Assembly: GCF_005954645.2 (NCBI RefSeq)
Contig: NZ_CP040695.2
Coordinates: 434,001 to 498,000 of the forward strand
Direction: 5' to 3'
Length of the DNA: 64,000 nucleotides
Source: Nocardioides sp. S-1144
Lineage (GTDB): Bacteria > Actinomycetota > Actinomycetes > Propionibacteriales > Nocardioidaceae
The position numbers and the translations under genes are program-made. Below are positions 1 to 8,266 of this stretch, piece by piece (the stretch's first letter is position 1; each line of letters starts with the position of its first letter). The notes beneath the pieces were generated by a model. The model had not been told where the DNA came from. It saw nothing but the letters and a program-made list of their open reading frames with translations, and made no database searches.

Positions 1-84
1 GAAGCGGCGCGACAGCGGGTCGGCGTCCGGGGGGTCGGGTCGGTCGCCGTCGTGGGGGGACGGCGACGTGGGGGCGATGCTCAC
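1..84 (-). CDS. N-terminus of an unidentified protein, cut by the left edge
   Basis: A reading frame starts at GTG (complement of 82-84) and stays open to base 1, giving 28 codons. A GGAG Shine-Dalgarno sequence sits five bases upstream on the minus strand. The visible N-terminus is rich in Pro and Asp, with no signal peptide or membrane segment, and looks like a disordered leader. Nothing can be said about function. The strand and start are supported by the ribosome binding site and by strong third-position GC; the rest lies outside the window. Confidence 0.5.
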   Translation of the reverse strand, partial: MSIAPTSPSPHDGDRPDPPDADPLSRRF

Positions 85-209
85 GTGTGCTCCGGGGGAG
101 GGACGGGCCAGGTACGGGTGCATGGGGGGTCACCTGGTCCTTCGGCCGGGACGGGCCGGGACTTGAGCCCGTGCCGACCGTCGATTCCGTACCCGGTCGG
201 GTCTGTCCC

Positions 210-215
210 TATACT
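210..215 (+). promoter_or_regulatory. -10 box (TATACT) of the tRNA-Thr gene
   Basis: TATACT is a near-consensus -10 element 24 bases before the 5' end of the tRNA, in otherwise very GC-rich DNA. No convincing -35 is visible at the usual distance. Confidence 0.5.
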
Positions 216-239
216 CGTCGTCGCTGCCGGGTGCAGCAG

Positions 240-312
240 GCCGCCTTAGCTCAGTCGGTAGAGCGAGTCACTCGTAATGACTAGGTCGTCAGTTCGATTC
301 TGACAGGCGGCT
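240..312 (+). tRNA. tRNA-Thr (anticodon CGT)
   Basis: All four arms can be drawn. The 7-bp acceptor stem pairs GCCGCCT with AGGCGGC and is followed by discriminator T. The D arm has GCTC/GAGC, the anticodon stem is AGTCA/TGACT around loop CTCGTAA, and the T arm has loop TTCGATT in a GTCAG/CTGAC stem. The anticodon CGT reads ACG (Thr). The CCA end is not encoded. The length of 73 nt is normal. Confidence 0.97.
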
Positions 313-316
313 CACG

Positions 317-355
317 GAAGGCCCCTGACCAGCAGCGATGCGGTCGGGGGCCTTC
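317..355 (+). terminator. Intrinsic terminator after tRNA-Thr
   Basis: GAAGGCCCCTGACC at 317-330 pairs with GGTCGGGGGCCTTC at 342-355 across an 11-base loop, with one mismatch. It begins five bases after the tRNA. It could also serve the minus-strand gene that ends at 368. Confidence 0.8.
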
Positions 356-367
356 GTCGTCCTCGGC

Positions 368-643
368 TCACCGGCGCAGCAGGCGGAGCACGACGGCGAG
401 CGCGAACGACGCGAGCGACCCGGCCAGGCACACCAGCCCGAGGCAGAGCATCACGTTCTGGGCCGCGACGTTGTCGGGACCGCTCCCGACGAGGTTGGCG
501 CCGTAGCCGAACAGCCCGGCGAGTGCCATCAGGAACAGGACGACGCCGAGTCCGGTGAAGAGCAGGGCCCCGGTGAGGGGTCGCACGGCCGGCGGTTCGC
601 GAGTCTCCACGATGCGGTCGTGTCCCGGCTCGGTGTCATCCAA
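368..643 (-). CDS. Small two-helix membrane protein, unknown function
   Basis: This 91-residue protein has a short charged N-terminus (about residues 1-20). Two hydrophobic segments follow, near residues 24-48 and 62-87, joined by a short polar loop, and it ends LRLLRR. The topology predicts a small inner-membrane protein. The start is TTG at 641-643; a GTG at 610 is an alternative that keeps both helices. No family is recognised. It is followed on its own strand by the hairpin at 317-355, and the next gene upstream runs in the same direction. Confidence 0.65.
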   Translation of the reverse strand: MDDTEPGHDRIVETREPPAVRPLTGALLFTGLGVVLFLMALAGLFGYGANLVGSGPDNVAAQNVMLCLGLVCLAGSLASFALAVVLRLLRR

Positions 644-728
644 ACCCCCGACGGCTTCAGGTGCGGCAGGAGTGGTCGAGGGCGCCGGCTCCCCACGACG
701 TCGCTGACGGCCCGCCTGGCCGAGGTCC

Positions 729-1181
729 CTACCCCGCGCCGCACTCGTTCCAGCGCCCGCGATCGCGGCAGAACCCGAGCTGGAGGTAGGTGCGCGTCTC
801 GCCGCGGGCGTAGAACTTCGCCTCCAGGTAGCGGAACCGTCGGCTCGGCACCGGCAGGGCCCAGCGGGCGACCCCGTTGGCGTTCGTGGTGACCCGGTCG
901 CGGTAGTTCCCCCCGCCCGCGAGGACGCCCGTGAACCGGACCACGGCTCCGCTCACCGGCGCACCCGAGGCGCGGCGCACCAGCCTCACCCGGAAGCCAG
1001 CGGCCGCGATGGCGGGCGCCTTGAAGGCGTAGACCTCGTACGTCGGGGGGTTCGCCGCCCGCGTGGCGTGCGGCGCCGCCGTGGCGGCGGAGGTCGTCGT
1101 CGAGGCGACCAGGCCGATGAGGACGACGAGGTGCGCGACGAGCATGCTGCGCCGCGAGGAGCGGTGGGGGGCGGTGGACAT
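729..1181 (-). CDS. Secreted protein with an Ig-like (carboxypeptidase-regulatory-type) fold
   Basis: The start is ATG at 1179-1181, with a TAGGGT -10-like box 8 bases upstream, which suggests a short or absent leader. The 150-residue product has a signal peptide at about residues 10-36 (hydrophobic core LVVLIGLVAS, Ala-rich cleavage region). A roughly 100-residue beta-rich domain follows, with the pattern GAPVSGAVVRFTG...TTNANGVARW seen in bacterial Ig-like and CarboxypepD-regulatory modules. Two Cys near the C-terminus could form a disulphide outside the cell. A structural or adhesive role is possible; no catalytic motif is visible. Confidence 0.65.
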   Translation of the reverse strand: MSTAPHRSSRRSMLVAHLVVLIGLVASTTTSAATAAPHATRAANPPTYEVYAFKAPAIAAAGFRVRLVRRASGAPVSGAVVRFTGVLAGGGNYRDRVTTNANGVARWALPVPSRRFRYLEAKFYARGETRTYLQLGFCRDRGRWNECGAG

Positions 1182-1270
1182 GGGACGCACCCTATGCGCG
1201 CCCCGCCGGCCGGTCGACCGGGTCGGCGGCGACCGGACGGTGTCGGATCGTGGGGATAGTGTGCTGGCGC

Positions 1271-1978
1271 ATGGACATGCTCGTCGGGGAACAGATCGCC
1301 CAGGCCGGTCTCACCGAGTGGCGCAAGCTGGCTCAGGGACTGCACGCGCGCTACGTGGTCGACGACTTCGGAGCCGGCGCCCGGTTCGTCCTGGCGGTCG
1401 GCGCCGCGGGTGACGAGCTCGGCCACCACCCGAGGGTGATGATCGGCGAGGGCCACGTCGACCTCCGGCTGTGCAGCGACGACGCGATCTACCGCGAGGA
1501 CTCCGGCACCGAGCACGTGGTCGAGTGGGTGACCCAGCAGGACGTCGACCTCGCGCGCCGGATCACCGAGGTCGCCGCCGAGCACGGGCTCACCGCCGAC
1601 CCCGCCTCGGTCAGCGTCGTCGAGCTCGGCCTGGACACCCCCGACTCGGCGAGGATCGCGCCGGTGTGGGCAGCCCTCCTGACCGGGAGCTCCTCCTCGC
1701 AGGGTCGCGGGACCCCGGGCGACGAGATCCGCGACGCCGCCGGCCGGGTGCCCAACCTGTGGTTCGGCGACGTCGAGGGCGACGCGCCCAGCCAGGGGTT
1801 CCACGTCGAGGTCTACGTGCCTCTCGAGGCGCGCGACCAGCGCGTCGCCGACGCCGTCGCCGCGGGCGGGACGGTGGTCGACGACACCCACGCGCCCGGA
1901 CTCACCGTGGTCGCCGACCAGGACGGCAACAGGGGCGTGGTGTGCGTCGACGTGGGGGCAGCGGCGTCCGTCGGGTAA
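1271..1978 (+). CDS. Pterin-4a-carbinolamine dehydratase fused to a VOC/glyoxalase-like domain
   Basis: The 235-residue protein has two domains. Residues about 1-100 match the PCD/DCoH fold, with the conserved HHPRV and VDLRL strands and the WVTQQDVDLARRI helix. PCD enzymes dehydrate 4a-hydroxytetrahydropterin when aromatic hydroxylases recycle their cofactor. Residues about 120-230 form a VOC (glyoxalase-type) half with WFGDVEGD and FHVEVYVP. This fusion is frequent in actinobacteria, where the real substrate is unclear. ATG 1271 is chosen because TAGTGT at 1257-1262 can act as a -10 for a near-leaderless message; ATG 1277 is possible. No pterin-dependent hydroxylase gene is nearby. Confidence 0.85.
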   Translation: MDMLVGEQIAQAGLTEWRKLAQGLHARYVVDDFGAGARFVLAVGAAGDELGHHPRVMIGEGHVDLRLCSDDAIYREDSGTEHVVEWVTQQDVDLARRITEVAAEHGLTADPASVSVVELGLDTPDSARIAPVWAALLTGSSSSQGRGTPGDEIRDAAGRVPNLWFGDVEGDAPSQGFHVEVYVPLEARDQRVADAVAAGGTVVDDTHAPGLTVVADQDGNRGVVCVDVGAAASVG

Positions 1979-2014
1979 CCCCCGCGAAACAGGCGCCGCC
2001 TAGGTTCCCCTTCC

Positions 2015-3445
2015 GTGACGGCCGTTCCCCGCTTCGGATCCCGCTCCCCGTTCGAGGGGATCTCCCGGCGGCAGGTCGGCCGCCTCGACCTGACTGCGCA
2101 CTCCGTCGCGATGCTGACGCCGTCGCTGACCGCCCTCGGCACCGGGCTGATGCTGCCGCGGATGGTCGGCCCGGGCTTCTGGGTCAGCACGCTGCTTGGG
2201 TTCGGCCTGGCGCTGCTGATCAGCCGGGTGCTCGAGGAGTTCGCGTCCCGGTTCAGCTCGGCCGGCGCGGCGTACACCTACGTCGCCAAGGGCCTGGGCG
2301 CCACCGTCGGGATGTGCGTCGGGGTCGCGATGATCGTCGGCTACGCCGCGCTCGGGGGGTTCGGGTTCTCCGCCGCCACCGATCGACTCGGCGCCGCGTG
2401 GGAGGCCACCGGCGGTGGGCCGCCGGGTACGGCGACCGCGGTCGCCCTGACGGTGGTCGCGGCCGCCGGGTGCCTGGGGGTGATCCGCCGTGGCGTCGGC
2501 TTCTCGACCCGGCTCACGCTCGGTGTCGAGGTGGTCGCGATCGGGACGCTCGTGGTGGTGCTGTGCCAGCTGGTGGCGCGGCACGGGCTGCCGGACGCAG
2601 CCGCGCTCTCGCTCGCGGACGCCTCGATCGGGCGGGTCGTCGGCGGCGTCGCGGTGATCGCCGGCCTCACGGTGGCCTTCGAGTCCTGCTCGACGCTCGG
2701 CCTGGAGGCCGAGCGGCCGATGGCGTCGGTCCCGGTGTCGATGCGCTCGTCGCTGGCGCTGACCGGCACGCTGTTCCTGGCGGCCAACCTCGTCGGCGCC
2801 GCCGTGCCCGAGGCCCTCGCGCCCAGCCGGCGCCGCTGGTTCGACGTCGACGCCGCCACGTCCCCGCTCGACGCGCTGACCCTGCTGGTCCTCGGGATCT
2901 CGCTGCTCGCGCTCGCGCTGTGCGCGTGGACCGCGCTGTCGCGGCTGCTGTTCGCCCTCGCACGGGAGGGGATCCTGCCGGGCGCCCTGGGGCGGACGAC
3001 GGACGGCGGCGTCCCGGCGGTGGCGGTGTGGTGCGCCGGCCCGCTGGTCCTCGGCGTGCCCCTGCTCGCCACGGTGGGTGCCGCGGACCGGGCCAGCGTC
3101 GACCTCCTGCACGCGGCGACGCTGATCATGTGTGTCACCTACGGCCTGGCCGCCGTGGCCCTGGTCCCGTTCCTGCGACGCCTCGACGAGCTCCGTGCCC
3201 GCACCGTGCTCCTGGCGACCACCACCCTCGCCGGGGTCGTCGTCGTCGCGGTGTCCCGGGCCGGCCAGGTCCTCGACGACGGCTCCGTGCTGCCCGTCCT
3301 GGCGGGCCTGGGCGTCCTCGGTCTGGGCCTGGTGTGGCGGGTCGTCGTGGGCCGCCGTCCGTTCGTCCGGGTCGGTCTCCACGACCCGCCGGTGGTCGAG
3401 GACGTCGTCCTCCTGGGTGGCCGGGGTGGTGGCGGTGGCCGCTGA
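2015..3445 (+). CDS. APC-superfamily amino acid permease
   Basis: The protein has 476 residues with about twelve hydrophobic helices. The first carries the APC signature region (SVAMLTPSLTALGTGLMLPR), followed by a charged loop and FSSAGAAYTYV, which is typical of this superfamily. It should import amino acids or polyamines by proton symport or exchange. The substrate cannot be read from the sequence. The start is GTG 2015. Its stop overlaps the start of the IclR-like gene (3435), so the two are probably translationally coupled. The last 30 residues are a Gly-rich cytoplasmic tail. Confidence 0.85.
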   Translation: MTAVPRFGSRSPFEGISRRQVGRLDLTAHSVAMLTPSLTALGTGLMLPRMVGPGFWVSTLLGFGLALLISRVLEEFASRFSSAGAAYTYVAKGLGATVGMCVGVAMIVGYAALGGFGFSAATDRLGAAWEATGGGPPGTATAVALTVVAAAGCLGVIRRGVGFSTRLTLGVEVVAIGTLVVVLCQLVARHGLPDAAALSLADASIGRVVGGVAVIAGLTVAFESCSTLGLEAERPMASVPVSMRSSLALTGTLFLAANLVGAAVPEALAPSRRRWFDVDAATSPLDALTLLVLGISLLALALCAWTALSRLLFALAREGILPGALGRTTDGGVPAVAVWCAGPLVLGVPLLATVGAADRASVDLLHAATLIMCVTYGLAAVALVPFLRRLDELRARTVLLATTTLAGVVVVAVSRAGQVLDDGSVLPVLAGLGVLGLGLVWRVVVGRRPFVRVGLHDPPVVEDVVLLGGRGGGGGR

Positions 3446-3791
3446 GCGGGGGGAGGGGTTCCTGGCCCGGCAGCCGGCGGCCCTCGACAGCGCGTTCGCC
3501 CTGCTCGAGGCCGTCGCGCAGCACGGGCCCGGGGTGACGACGCGCGAGCTCGTCGACGCGCTGCCGATGTCGCGGGCCACCGTCTACCGGATGACCAAGC
3601 ACCTCGTCGCGCAGGAGTACCTCGTCCGGACGCCCGACCTCACGGGGTTCGCCCTCGGCGCCCGGGTGCTGGCGCTGGGCGAGGCCGCCCGGCTGACCGG
3701 CGGTCGGGACGACCGACCCGACCCCGCCGACAGCACCGACAGAACCGACCGTCCGGGCGAGCGGAGCGGGCACGACACCCGTCTCAGTTGA
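3435..3791 (+). CDS. IclR-type winged-helix protein lacking the effector domain
   Basis: GTG 3435 (alternatives 3426 and 3429) starts inside the 3' end of the permease gene. Residues about 8-70 of 118 match the IclR N-terminal winged helix: AALDSAFALLEAV, then TTRELVDALPMSRATVYRMTKHL as the helix-turn-helix, and a wing ending FALGARVLALG. Full IclR regulators have about 250 residues with a C-terminal GAF-like ligand domain. Here that domain is missing and replaced by a polar Asp/Arg/Thr-rich tail. It may be a truncated regulator of the permease or a stand-alone DNA-binding protein. Confidence 0.7.
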   Translation: MAAERGEGFLARQPAALDSAFALLEAVAQHGPGVTTRELVDALPMSRATVYRMTKHLVAQEYLVRTPDLTGFALGARVLALGEAARLTGGRDDRPDPADSTDRTDRPGERSGHDTRLS

Positions 3792-3911
3792 CGTCTCAGT
3801 TCATGGCACGTGGCTGTCTCGCGACCACAACACCGCGGACACGGCGGTCGCGTTCGATGGCGTCCGGCACCTGCTCCAGGCGCCACTCGTCACCGACCGA
3901 GAAGAGATCGC

Positions 3912-6176
3912 ATGTCCACCCGCTCCCGCTCCCGGCGCTGCTCCGGGGCACTCCTGGCGACCGCCGTCCTCGGTGCCGGCCTGGCGGTCACCGCCGTCGG
4001 CCCGTCGTCCGCGACCGCCGTCAGCGACACCCCCCTGGTCCTGGCCGACACCAACCGCGACGGCGCCATCACCACCGCCGACGCCGCCGGGCGCGGCACC
4101 TGGACCAAGCAGCGCGGCGCGTTGTTCCTGGCCAACCTCGACGACGACCAGCAGACCTGTCCCGTCATCGGCGCCGACGGCACCACCCAGCTGACCGACG
4201 TCCAGCTGGCCTCCTGCAACGACGCGGCGGACGACGTCGTCAACGGCGACTCCGACGCCCTCGACCTCGCGCGGGTCCGGGTGCTGCCGGTCGGTGCGGG
4301 TGCGGTCGACTCCGTGCGGGTCGAGCTGCGCGGCGTGGGTGCGGCGAAGGTCAACGTGTTCGTCCGGCGCGGTGCCGGCGACGCCGCCGACGACTGGACG
4401 CCGCTCCCGGCCCACGGGATTCTCCCGGCGGACCTCCTCGGCACCGGCGTCGAGCTCGGGGTCGAGGGCACCGACATCATCCGCGACGAGTCGTGGGACG
4501 GCACCGTCACCGTGCGCGTCGTGCACCGCGCCGGCGCACGTCAGGTGGCGACCGACCAGGTCGAGCTGCGGGTCGCCCCGCTGCTGTTCGTCACCGACCG
4601 GATGCCGATCGAGAAGCTCTACATGGCCGACAACGCCACCTCGGTCTACGAGGGCGCCACGATGCCGGAGCCGACCGCGGGGACGATCCGCAGCCAGCGC
4701 AACGGCGACGCCCTGGCCGCCGACTTCCTGGCCGGGATGGACCGGATCCAGGACGACGTCGAGCTGGTCAAGCTGCCCAGCATGCAGGGCGCGCGCGGTG
4801 GTGGGAACGGCACCGACATCTGGACGCAGGACATCATGGAGCCCGGCCTGATGTCGATCCCCTCGGCGTCGGGCGAGCAGCAGATGCGGGTCTTCGTCCG
4901 CGCCCCCGTCCGCGACGGGCGCGACAACGCCGGGTCGAACCCGTTCCGCCAGACCGGGCGGGTGGTCTTCACCGAGCTGCGCGGTCCCGACGTCGCCGGC
5001 GTCCAGCACTTCGACCCGTCCTACGTCCCGGCGACCATCCCCGGGATGTCCTACGACTCCCGTGGCTCGACCGGCAACTACGGCACGGTCCCGGCCTACG
5101 AGCACGACGGCGAGAGCTTCCCGCTCGGCCGCAAGGTCCTCGGCGCGGTCCCCGGCACCGGCTTCACCGCCGACCCGGCGTTCAACGAGATGCTCGACCG
5201 GCAGGGCTTCCAGGACCCGATCGTCGTGGACACCAGCTGGCTCAGCGTGGGTCACATCGACGAGTTCATGTCGGTCGTCCCGGCCGACAACGACCGCGGC
5301 TGGACCGTGGTCGCGGCGGACCCGAGGCTCGCGCTCGACCTGCTGACCGAGCTGGACGACGCCGGCCGCGGCGGCGAGACCCTCTACACGCCGTACGACG
5401 CCGCCCCGGTCGAGGGCAACACGCCGCCGACCATGACCGTCGCCGAGGCCGTCGCGAGCCCGGCCATCGCTTCCGGCACCGCCATCGGCCACGCCGGCGT
5501 CAACCGCGCGCTGAGCGTCCTGAAGAGGGAGACCGGCCTGACCGAGGACGACATCGTCCGCGTCCCCGTGCTCTACACCGACGCCCGCGGCCTCGGCCGG
5601 GTCGGCGTCCAGATCCCCAACGCCGCCAACCTCATCGGCACCGGCCACGACGTCGTCTTCATCCCGACCCAGCACACGCCGGCGGTCGACGGCGAGGACC
5701 TGTTCCAGGCCGAGATCGAGAAGCGGCTCGCCGAGGTCGGCACCGACGTCCAGTGGGCCGAGGACTACTTCTACACCAGCCGCAGCGGCCAGATCCACTG
5801 CGTGACCAACGCGCTGCGCGACACCACCTACGGCGCTGCCTGGTGGACCGAGGGCGCCTCGGCCACCCCGGGCACCGGCACCCCCACCGTCCCCGCGCCG
5901 CTGGCGACCTTCTCCCACGTCGTGCGCCCCACGGTGCAGGGGAGGTTCCGGGTCGGCCGCACCGTCCGGATCGACGTCGGCCTCTACAACGCCACGCCGG
6001 AGACCGTGAGCTACCGGTGGTACGCGGGCACGAAGGTGATCGGCACCAAGGCCGCCCAGAAGCTCAAGCGGAAGTGGGTCGGCAAGCGGATCCGCGTCAA
6101 GGTGACCGTGACCAAGCGCGGCTACGCGCCGTACACCTCGGTCACCACCGTCGGGAAGCGCCCGCTCAGGAAGTAG
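3912..6176 (+). CDS. Secreted protein-arginine deiminase (PAD-type)
   Basis: This 754-residue exoprotein should convert peptidyl-arginine to citrulline. Residues 1-36 are a signal peptide. A beta-rich N-terminal region (about 40-225, with an EF-hand-like DTNRDG) precedes the PAD catalytic domain (about 230-660). The PAD catalytic residues can be aligned: Asp307 in WTQDIMEPG, His448 and Asp450 in VGHIDEFMS, and Cys630 in IHCVTNALRDT. These correspond to Asp350, His471, Asp473 and Cys645 of human PAD4. Residues about 670-754 form a basic Ig-like C-terminal repeat common in actinobacterial exoproteins. The start is ATG 3912 with GAGAAGAG upstream. Vertebrate-type PADs are uncommon in bacteria. 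Confidence 0.9.
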   Translation: MSTRSRSRRCSGALLATAVLGAGLAVTAVGPSSATAVSDTPLVLADTNRDGAITTADAAGRGTWTKQRGALFLANLDDDQQTCPVIGADGTTQLTDVQLASCNDAADDVVNGDSDALDLARVRVLPVGAGAVDSVRVELRGVGAAKVNVFVRRGAGDAADDWTPLPAHGILPADLLGTGVELGVEGTDIIRDESWDGTVTVRVVHRAGARQVATDQVELRVAPLLFVTDRMPIEKLYMADNATSVYEGATMPEPTAGTIRSQRNGDALAADFLAGMDRIQDDVELVKLPSMQGARGGGNGTDIWTQDIMEPGLMSIPSASGEQQMRVFVRAPVRDGRDNAGSNPFRQTGRVVFTELRGPDVAGVQHFDPSYVPATIPGMSYDSRGSTGNYGTVPAYEHDGESFPLGRKVLGAVPGTGFTADPAFNEMLDRQGFQDPIVVDTSWLSVGHIDEFMSVVPADNDRGWTVVAADPRLALDLLTELDDAGRGGETLYTPYDAAPVEGNTPPTMTVAEAVASPAIASGTAIGHAGVNRALSVLKRETGLTEDDIVRVPVLYTDARGLGRVGVQIPNAANLIGTGHDVVFIPTQHTPAVDGEDLFQAEIEKRLAEVGTDVQWAEDYFYTSRSGQIHCVTNALRDTTYGAAWWTEGASATPGTGTPTVPAPLATFSHVVRPTVQGRFRVGRTVRIDVGLYNATPETVSYRWYAGTKVIGTKAAQKLKRKWVGKRIRVKVTVTKRGYAPYTSVTTVGKRPLRK

Positions 6177-6188
6177 GTGCCGGACGTC

Positions 6189-6229
6189 GAGGGCGGCCCG
6201 GCGCGCAGCCTGCGCGCCGGGCCGCCCTC
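6189..6229. terminator. Bidirectional terminator between convergent genes
   Basis: A perfect 19-bp stem with a 3-base loop, GAGGGCGGCCCGGCGCGCA pairing with its complement at 6211-6229. It sits between the convergent stops of the arginine deiminase and the alpha/beta hydrolase. Confidence 0.9.
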
Positions 6230-6241
6230 GGTCGTGCGTCG

Positions 6242-7495
6242 TCAGGGGCGCGTCGTCCGGTCGTTCCCCGTCGCGACGTCCGCGGCGCGGTAGCGGCGGA
6301 CGTCGACCTGGGTGAGCCCGGCAACCGGGTGGGTCCGCCCCCGCAGGATCGCGTCGAAGGACCGGTCGTGCTGGAGGTAGCGGGCCAGGAAGGCCCGCAC
6401 GTACGTCGTCGCCACGGTCCGCTCGGCGCGTGGGCCGAGGGTGCGCGACGTCTCGTCGGAGAACCCGTCCGAGCAGCGTCCGGGGCGACCCGCCGGGTGG
6501 TAGGCGTCGTCCTCGCCGCCGGCACCGCCGCCGGCGGCCCACCGGGTGTTGAGGTTGTTGTGGTTGGCGCCGTGCACGGTGATGCCGATGTTGACCGGGT
6601 TGCCCCGGCGGCGGGCGAGCCGGTTGTACTCGTCGCGACCGGTGGCGTCGCAGGTCCCGGACCAGGTCATCAGGGGGGTGTCGGTGACCTGGACGCGCCG
6701 GACGTTCTTGTCCATGAAGGGCGGCCCGGCTGCCGCGAGGCCGAACACTGCGCGGATCCGGACACCCTCGGGGACCTGGCCCCTGTTCTTCTCCGCCGCG
6801 GCCCACATCATCCCGCGACCACCGCGGGAGTGTCCGACCAGCCCGACGTTGCGCAGGTCGACCGCGCCGTCCAGGTCCGGGGTGACCGCGGCGCCGGTGC
6901 GGGCCGAGCGGAACGCGCCGACGAGCGGGCCCGTGCCGAGCTCGACCAGGTCGCGCCACATCGCGAGGTGACGGAAGACCACCTTGGCGCGGGCCCGGTC
7001 GGCGACGTCGCCCAGCTCGCCGGCGTTGACGCCGTTGGCCCCGACCGAGACCACCACCATGCCGCGCGCGGCGAGCGTGCGGCCGAGGCGGTCGTAGCCC
7101 CGGTCGCTGTCGATGCCGGTCAGGGGTGTCCGGCACGGCCAGCCCATCTCGACCGTGCCGGCTCCCTCGTCGGCGCAGCTCCAGAACGAGCCGTGCGCGA
7201 CCACCACGAGGGGGAGTCCACGCCCGGCGGCGTCCGCCGGGGCGTAGACGCGGCCGGTCAGCTCGATCGGCGCGAGCTCCTCCGTCGGCATCCCCCGTCG
7301 GTCCAGGGCGTGGAAGCCGCCGACGGTCATGGCCCGGTCGCCCAGGTCGTAGTCGAGGACCCGGACGGCGGGGCGGCCCGGGTCGGGGACGCTCGCGTGG
7401 CCGGCCGGCCGGGGCAGCACGGCCAGCCAGGCGACGGCCAGGGCCACGACGACGGTCAGGTGGATCAGCGTTCTCGTGCGTGTCATCCGTGTCAT
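6242..7495 (-). CDS. Secreted or membrane-anchored alpha/beta hydrolase
   Basis: The protein has 417 residues. An N-terminal hydrophobic segment (about 10-27) is a signal peptide or anchor. The alpha/beta-hydrolase core shows the oxyanion strand VVVAHGSF (about 97-104), the nucleophile elbow GHSRGG with Ser223, and a late catalytic His312 in HGANHNN. Cys pairs (107/121 and a later pair) may form disulphides. Esterase or lipase activity is expected; the substrate is unknown. The first helix begins MTRMTRTR, so the start may be 7495 or 7486. Four 11-bp repeats at 7517-7555 lie just upstream and probably bind a response regulator. Confidence 0.8.
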   Translation of the reverse strand: MTRMTRTRTLIHLTVVVALAVAWLAVLPRPAGHASVPDPGRPAVRVLDYDLGDRAMTVGGFHALDRRGMPTEELAPIELTGRVYAPADAAGRGLPLVVVAHGSFWSCADEGAGTVEMGWPCRTPLTGIDSDRGYDRLGRTLAARGMVVVSVGANGVNAGELGDVADRARAKVVFRHLAMWRDLVELGTGPLVGAFRSARTGAAVTPDLDGAVDLRNVGLVGHSRGGRGMMWAAAEKNRGQVPEGVRIRAVFGLAAAGPPFMDKNVRRVQVTDTPLMTWSGTCDATGRDEYNRLARRRGNPVNIGITVHGANHNNLNTRWAAGGGAGGEDDAYHPAGRPGRCSDGFSDETSRTLGPRAERTVATTYVRAFLARYLQHDRSFDAILRGRTHPVAGLTQVDVRRYRAADVATGNDRTTRP

Positions 7496-7516
7496 GACGG
7501 CATCCTGGGCGCCGGA

Positions 7517-7555
7517 TGTCAGCGACCTGTCAGCAAGCAGTCAGGGAGCTGTCGC
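7517..7555. promoter_or_regulatory. Four 11-bp-spaced TGTCAG repeats, probable response-regulator operator
   Basis: TGTCAG (7517), TGTCAG (7528), AGTCAG (7539) and TGTCGC (7550) recur exactly every 11 bp, one helical turn. This is the arrangement bound by OmpR/PhoB-type regulators. The array ends 22 bases before the start of the minus-strand hydrolase gene, where a -35 would be expected. Two similar units occur at 8267-8284. Confidence 0.6.
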
Positions 7556-7600
7556 GGTGGCCGTCGTGTGCTGCCGGGCCGGGGCCCGGTGACGTGCGCG

Positions 7601-8245
7601 TCAGCCGGTGAAGGCTGCGAGCTCGCAGGCTCGCTCGATCTCGGTCTGGTGGTCGGGGAGCGGGGCGTCGGACGAGTCGTAGGTCCAGCTGAGGCCGTCG
7701 GGCCACACGGTGGTGTCCTGGTAGAGGTGGACCGGGATGCCGTGGTCGCGCAGACAGGCGACGTTGGCCTCGGAGTCGGCGACGTAGTCGGGGTTGAGCC
7801 GCGGGTTGGTCTCGACGGGCTGCCGGGGCACCACGCTGCGGCAGGCGGCCTCGGCAGCGGGCGGCACCGGGTCGGCGACGGGTCGCGGCGCGACACCGAG
7901 GGTCGCCGGACCGGGACGGTCGGCGGCGTACGTCGCCCCGTGGGCGACCAGGCAGTCCTGCCAGGCCCCGATCCGGGCCGTGCGCACCTCGTCGGTGTCG
8001 GTGAGCAGCATCTGCGGCGAGAGGGCCTGCTCGGCCCGGACGGGCCGGACGGGCCGGGCGGGCCGGAGGGGATCGGCGACCACCGCGGCCGGTGGGGCGG
8101 CCGCGGCCGGTTGACGGGTCGGGCCGGCGGCGTTCGCGCCGCCACCGGGGGAGAGGGCGAGGCTGGCGACCACGGCGACGGTGGCGAGGGCGGCCAGCAG
8201 GGTGCTCAGGACGACGGTGCGTCTGGTGCGTCTGGTGCGGTTCAT
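7601..8245 (-). CDS. Small secreted protein, unknown function
   Basis: This 214-residue product starts at ATG 8245. A TAGGTT -10 box (complement of 8253-8258) lies 7 bases before it, so the transcript is probably leaderless. Residues 1-38 are a signal peptide with a strongly hydrophobic core. After an Ala/Pro/Arg-rich linker (about 39-70) a globular region of about 140 residues contains at least four Cys. One pair is in WQDCLVAHG and VACLRDHGIPVH, a near-repeat that looks like a duplicated helical motif. No known family is recognised. It is divergent from the response regulator and shares its promoter region with 11-bp repeats. Confidence 0.7.
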   Translation of the reverse strand: MNRTRRTRRTVVLSTLLAALATVAVVASLALSPGGGANAAGPTRQPAAAAPPAAVVADPLRPARPVRPVRAEQALSPQMLLTDTDEVRTARIGAWQDCLVAHGATYAADRPGPATLGVAPRPVADPVPPAAEAACRSVVPRQPVETNPRLNPDYVADSEANVACLRDHGIPVHLYQDTTVWPDGLSWTYDSSDAPLPDHQTEIERACELAAFTG

Positions 8246-8252
8246 GCCCGGG

Positions 8253-8258
8253 AACCTA
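8253..8258 (-). promoter_or_regulatory. -10 box of the small secreted protein gene
   Basis: TAGGTT on the minus strand ends 7 bases before ATG 8245, which implies a leaderless or near-leaderless transcript. Confidence 0.45.
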
Positions 8259-8266
8259 GGAAGCAG

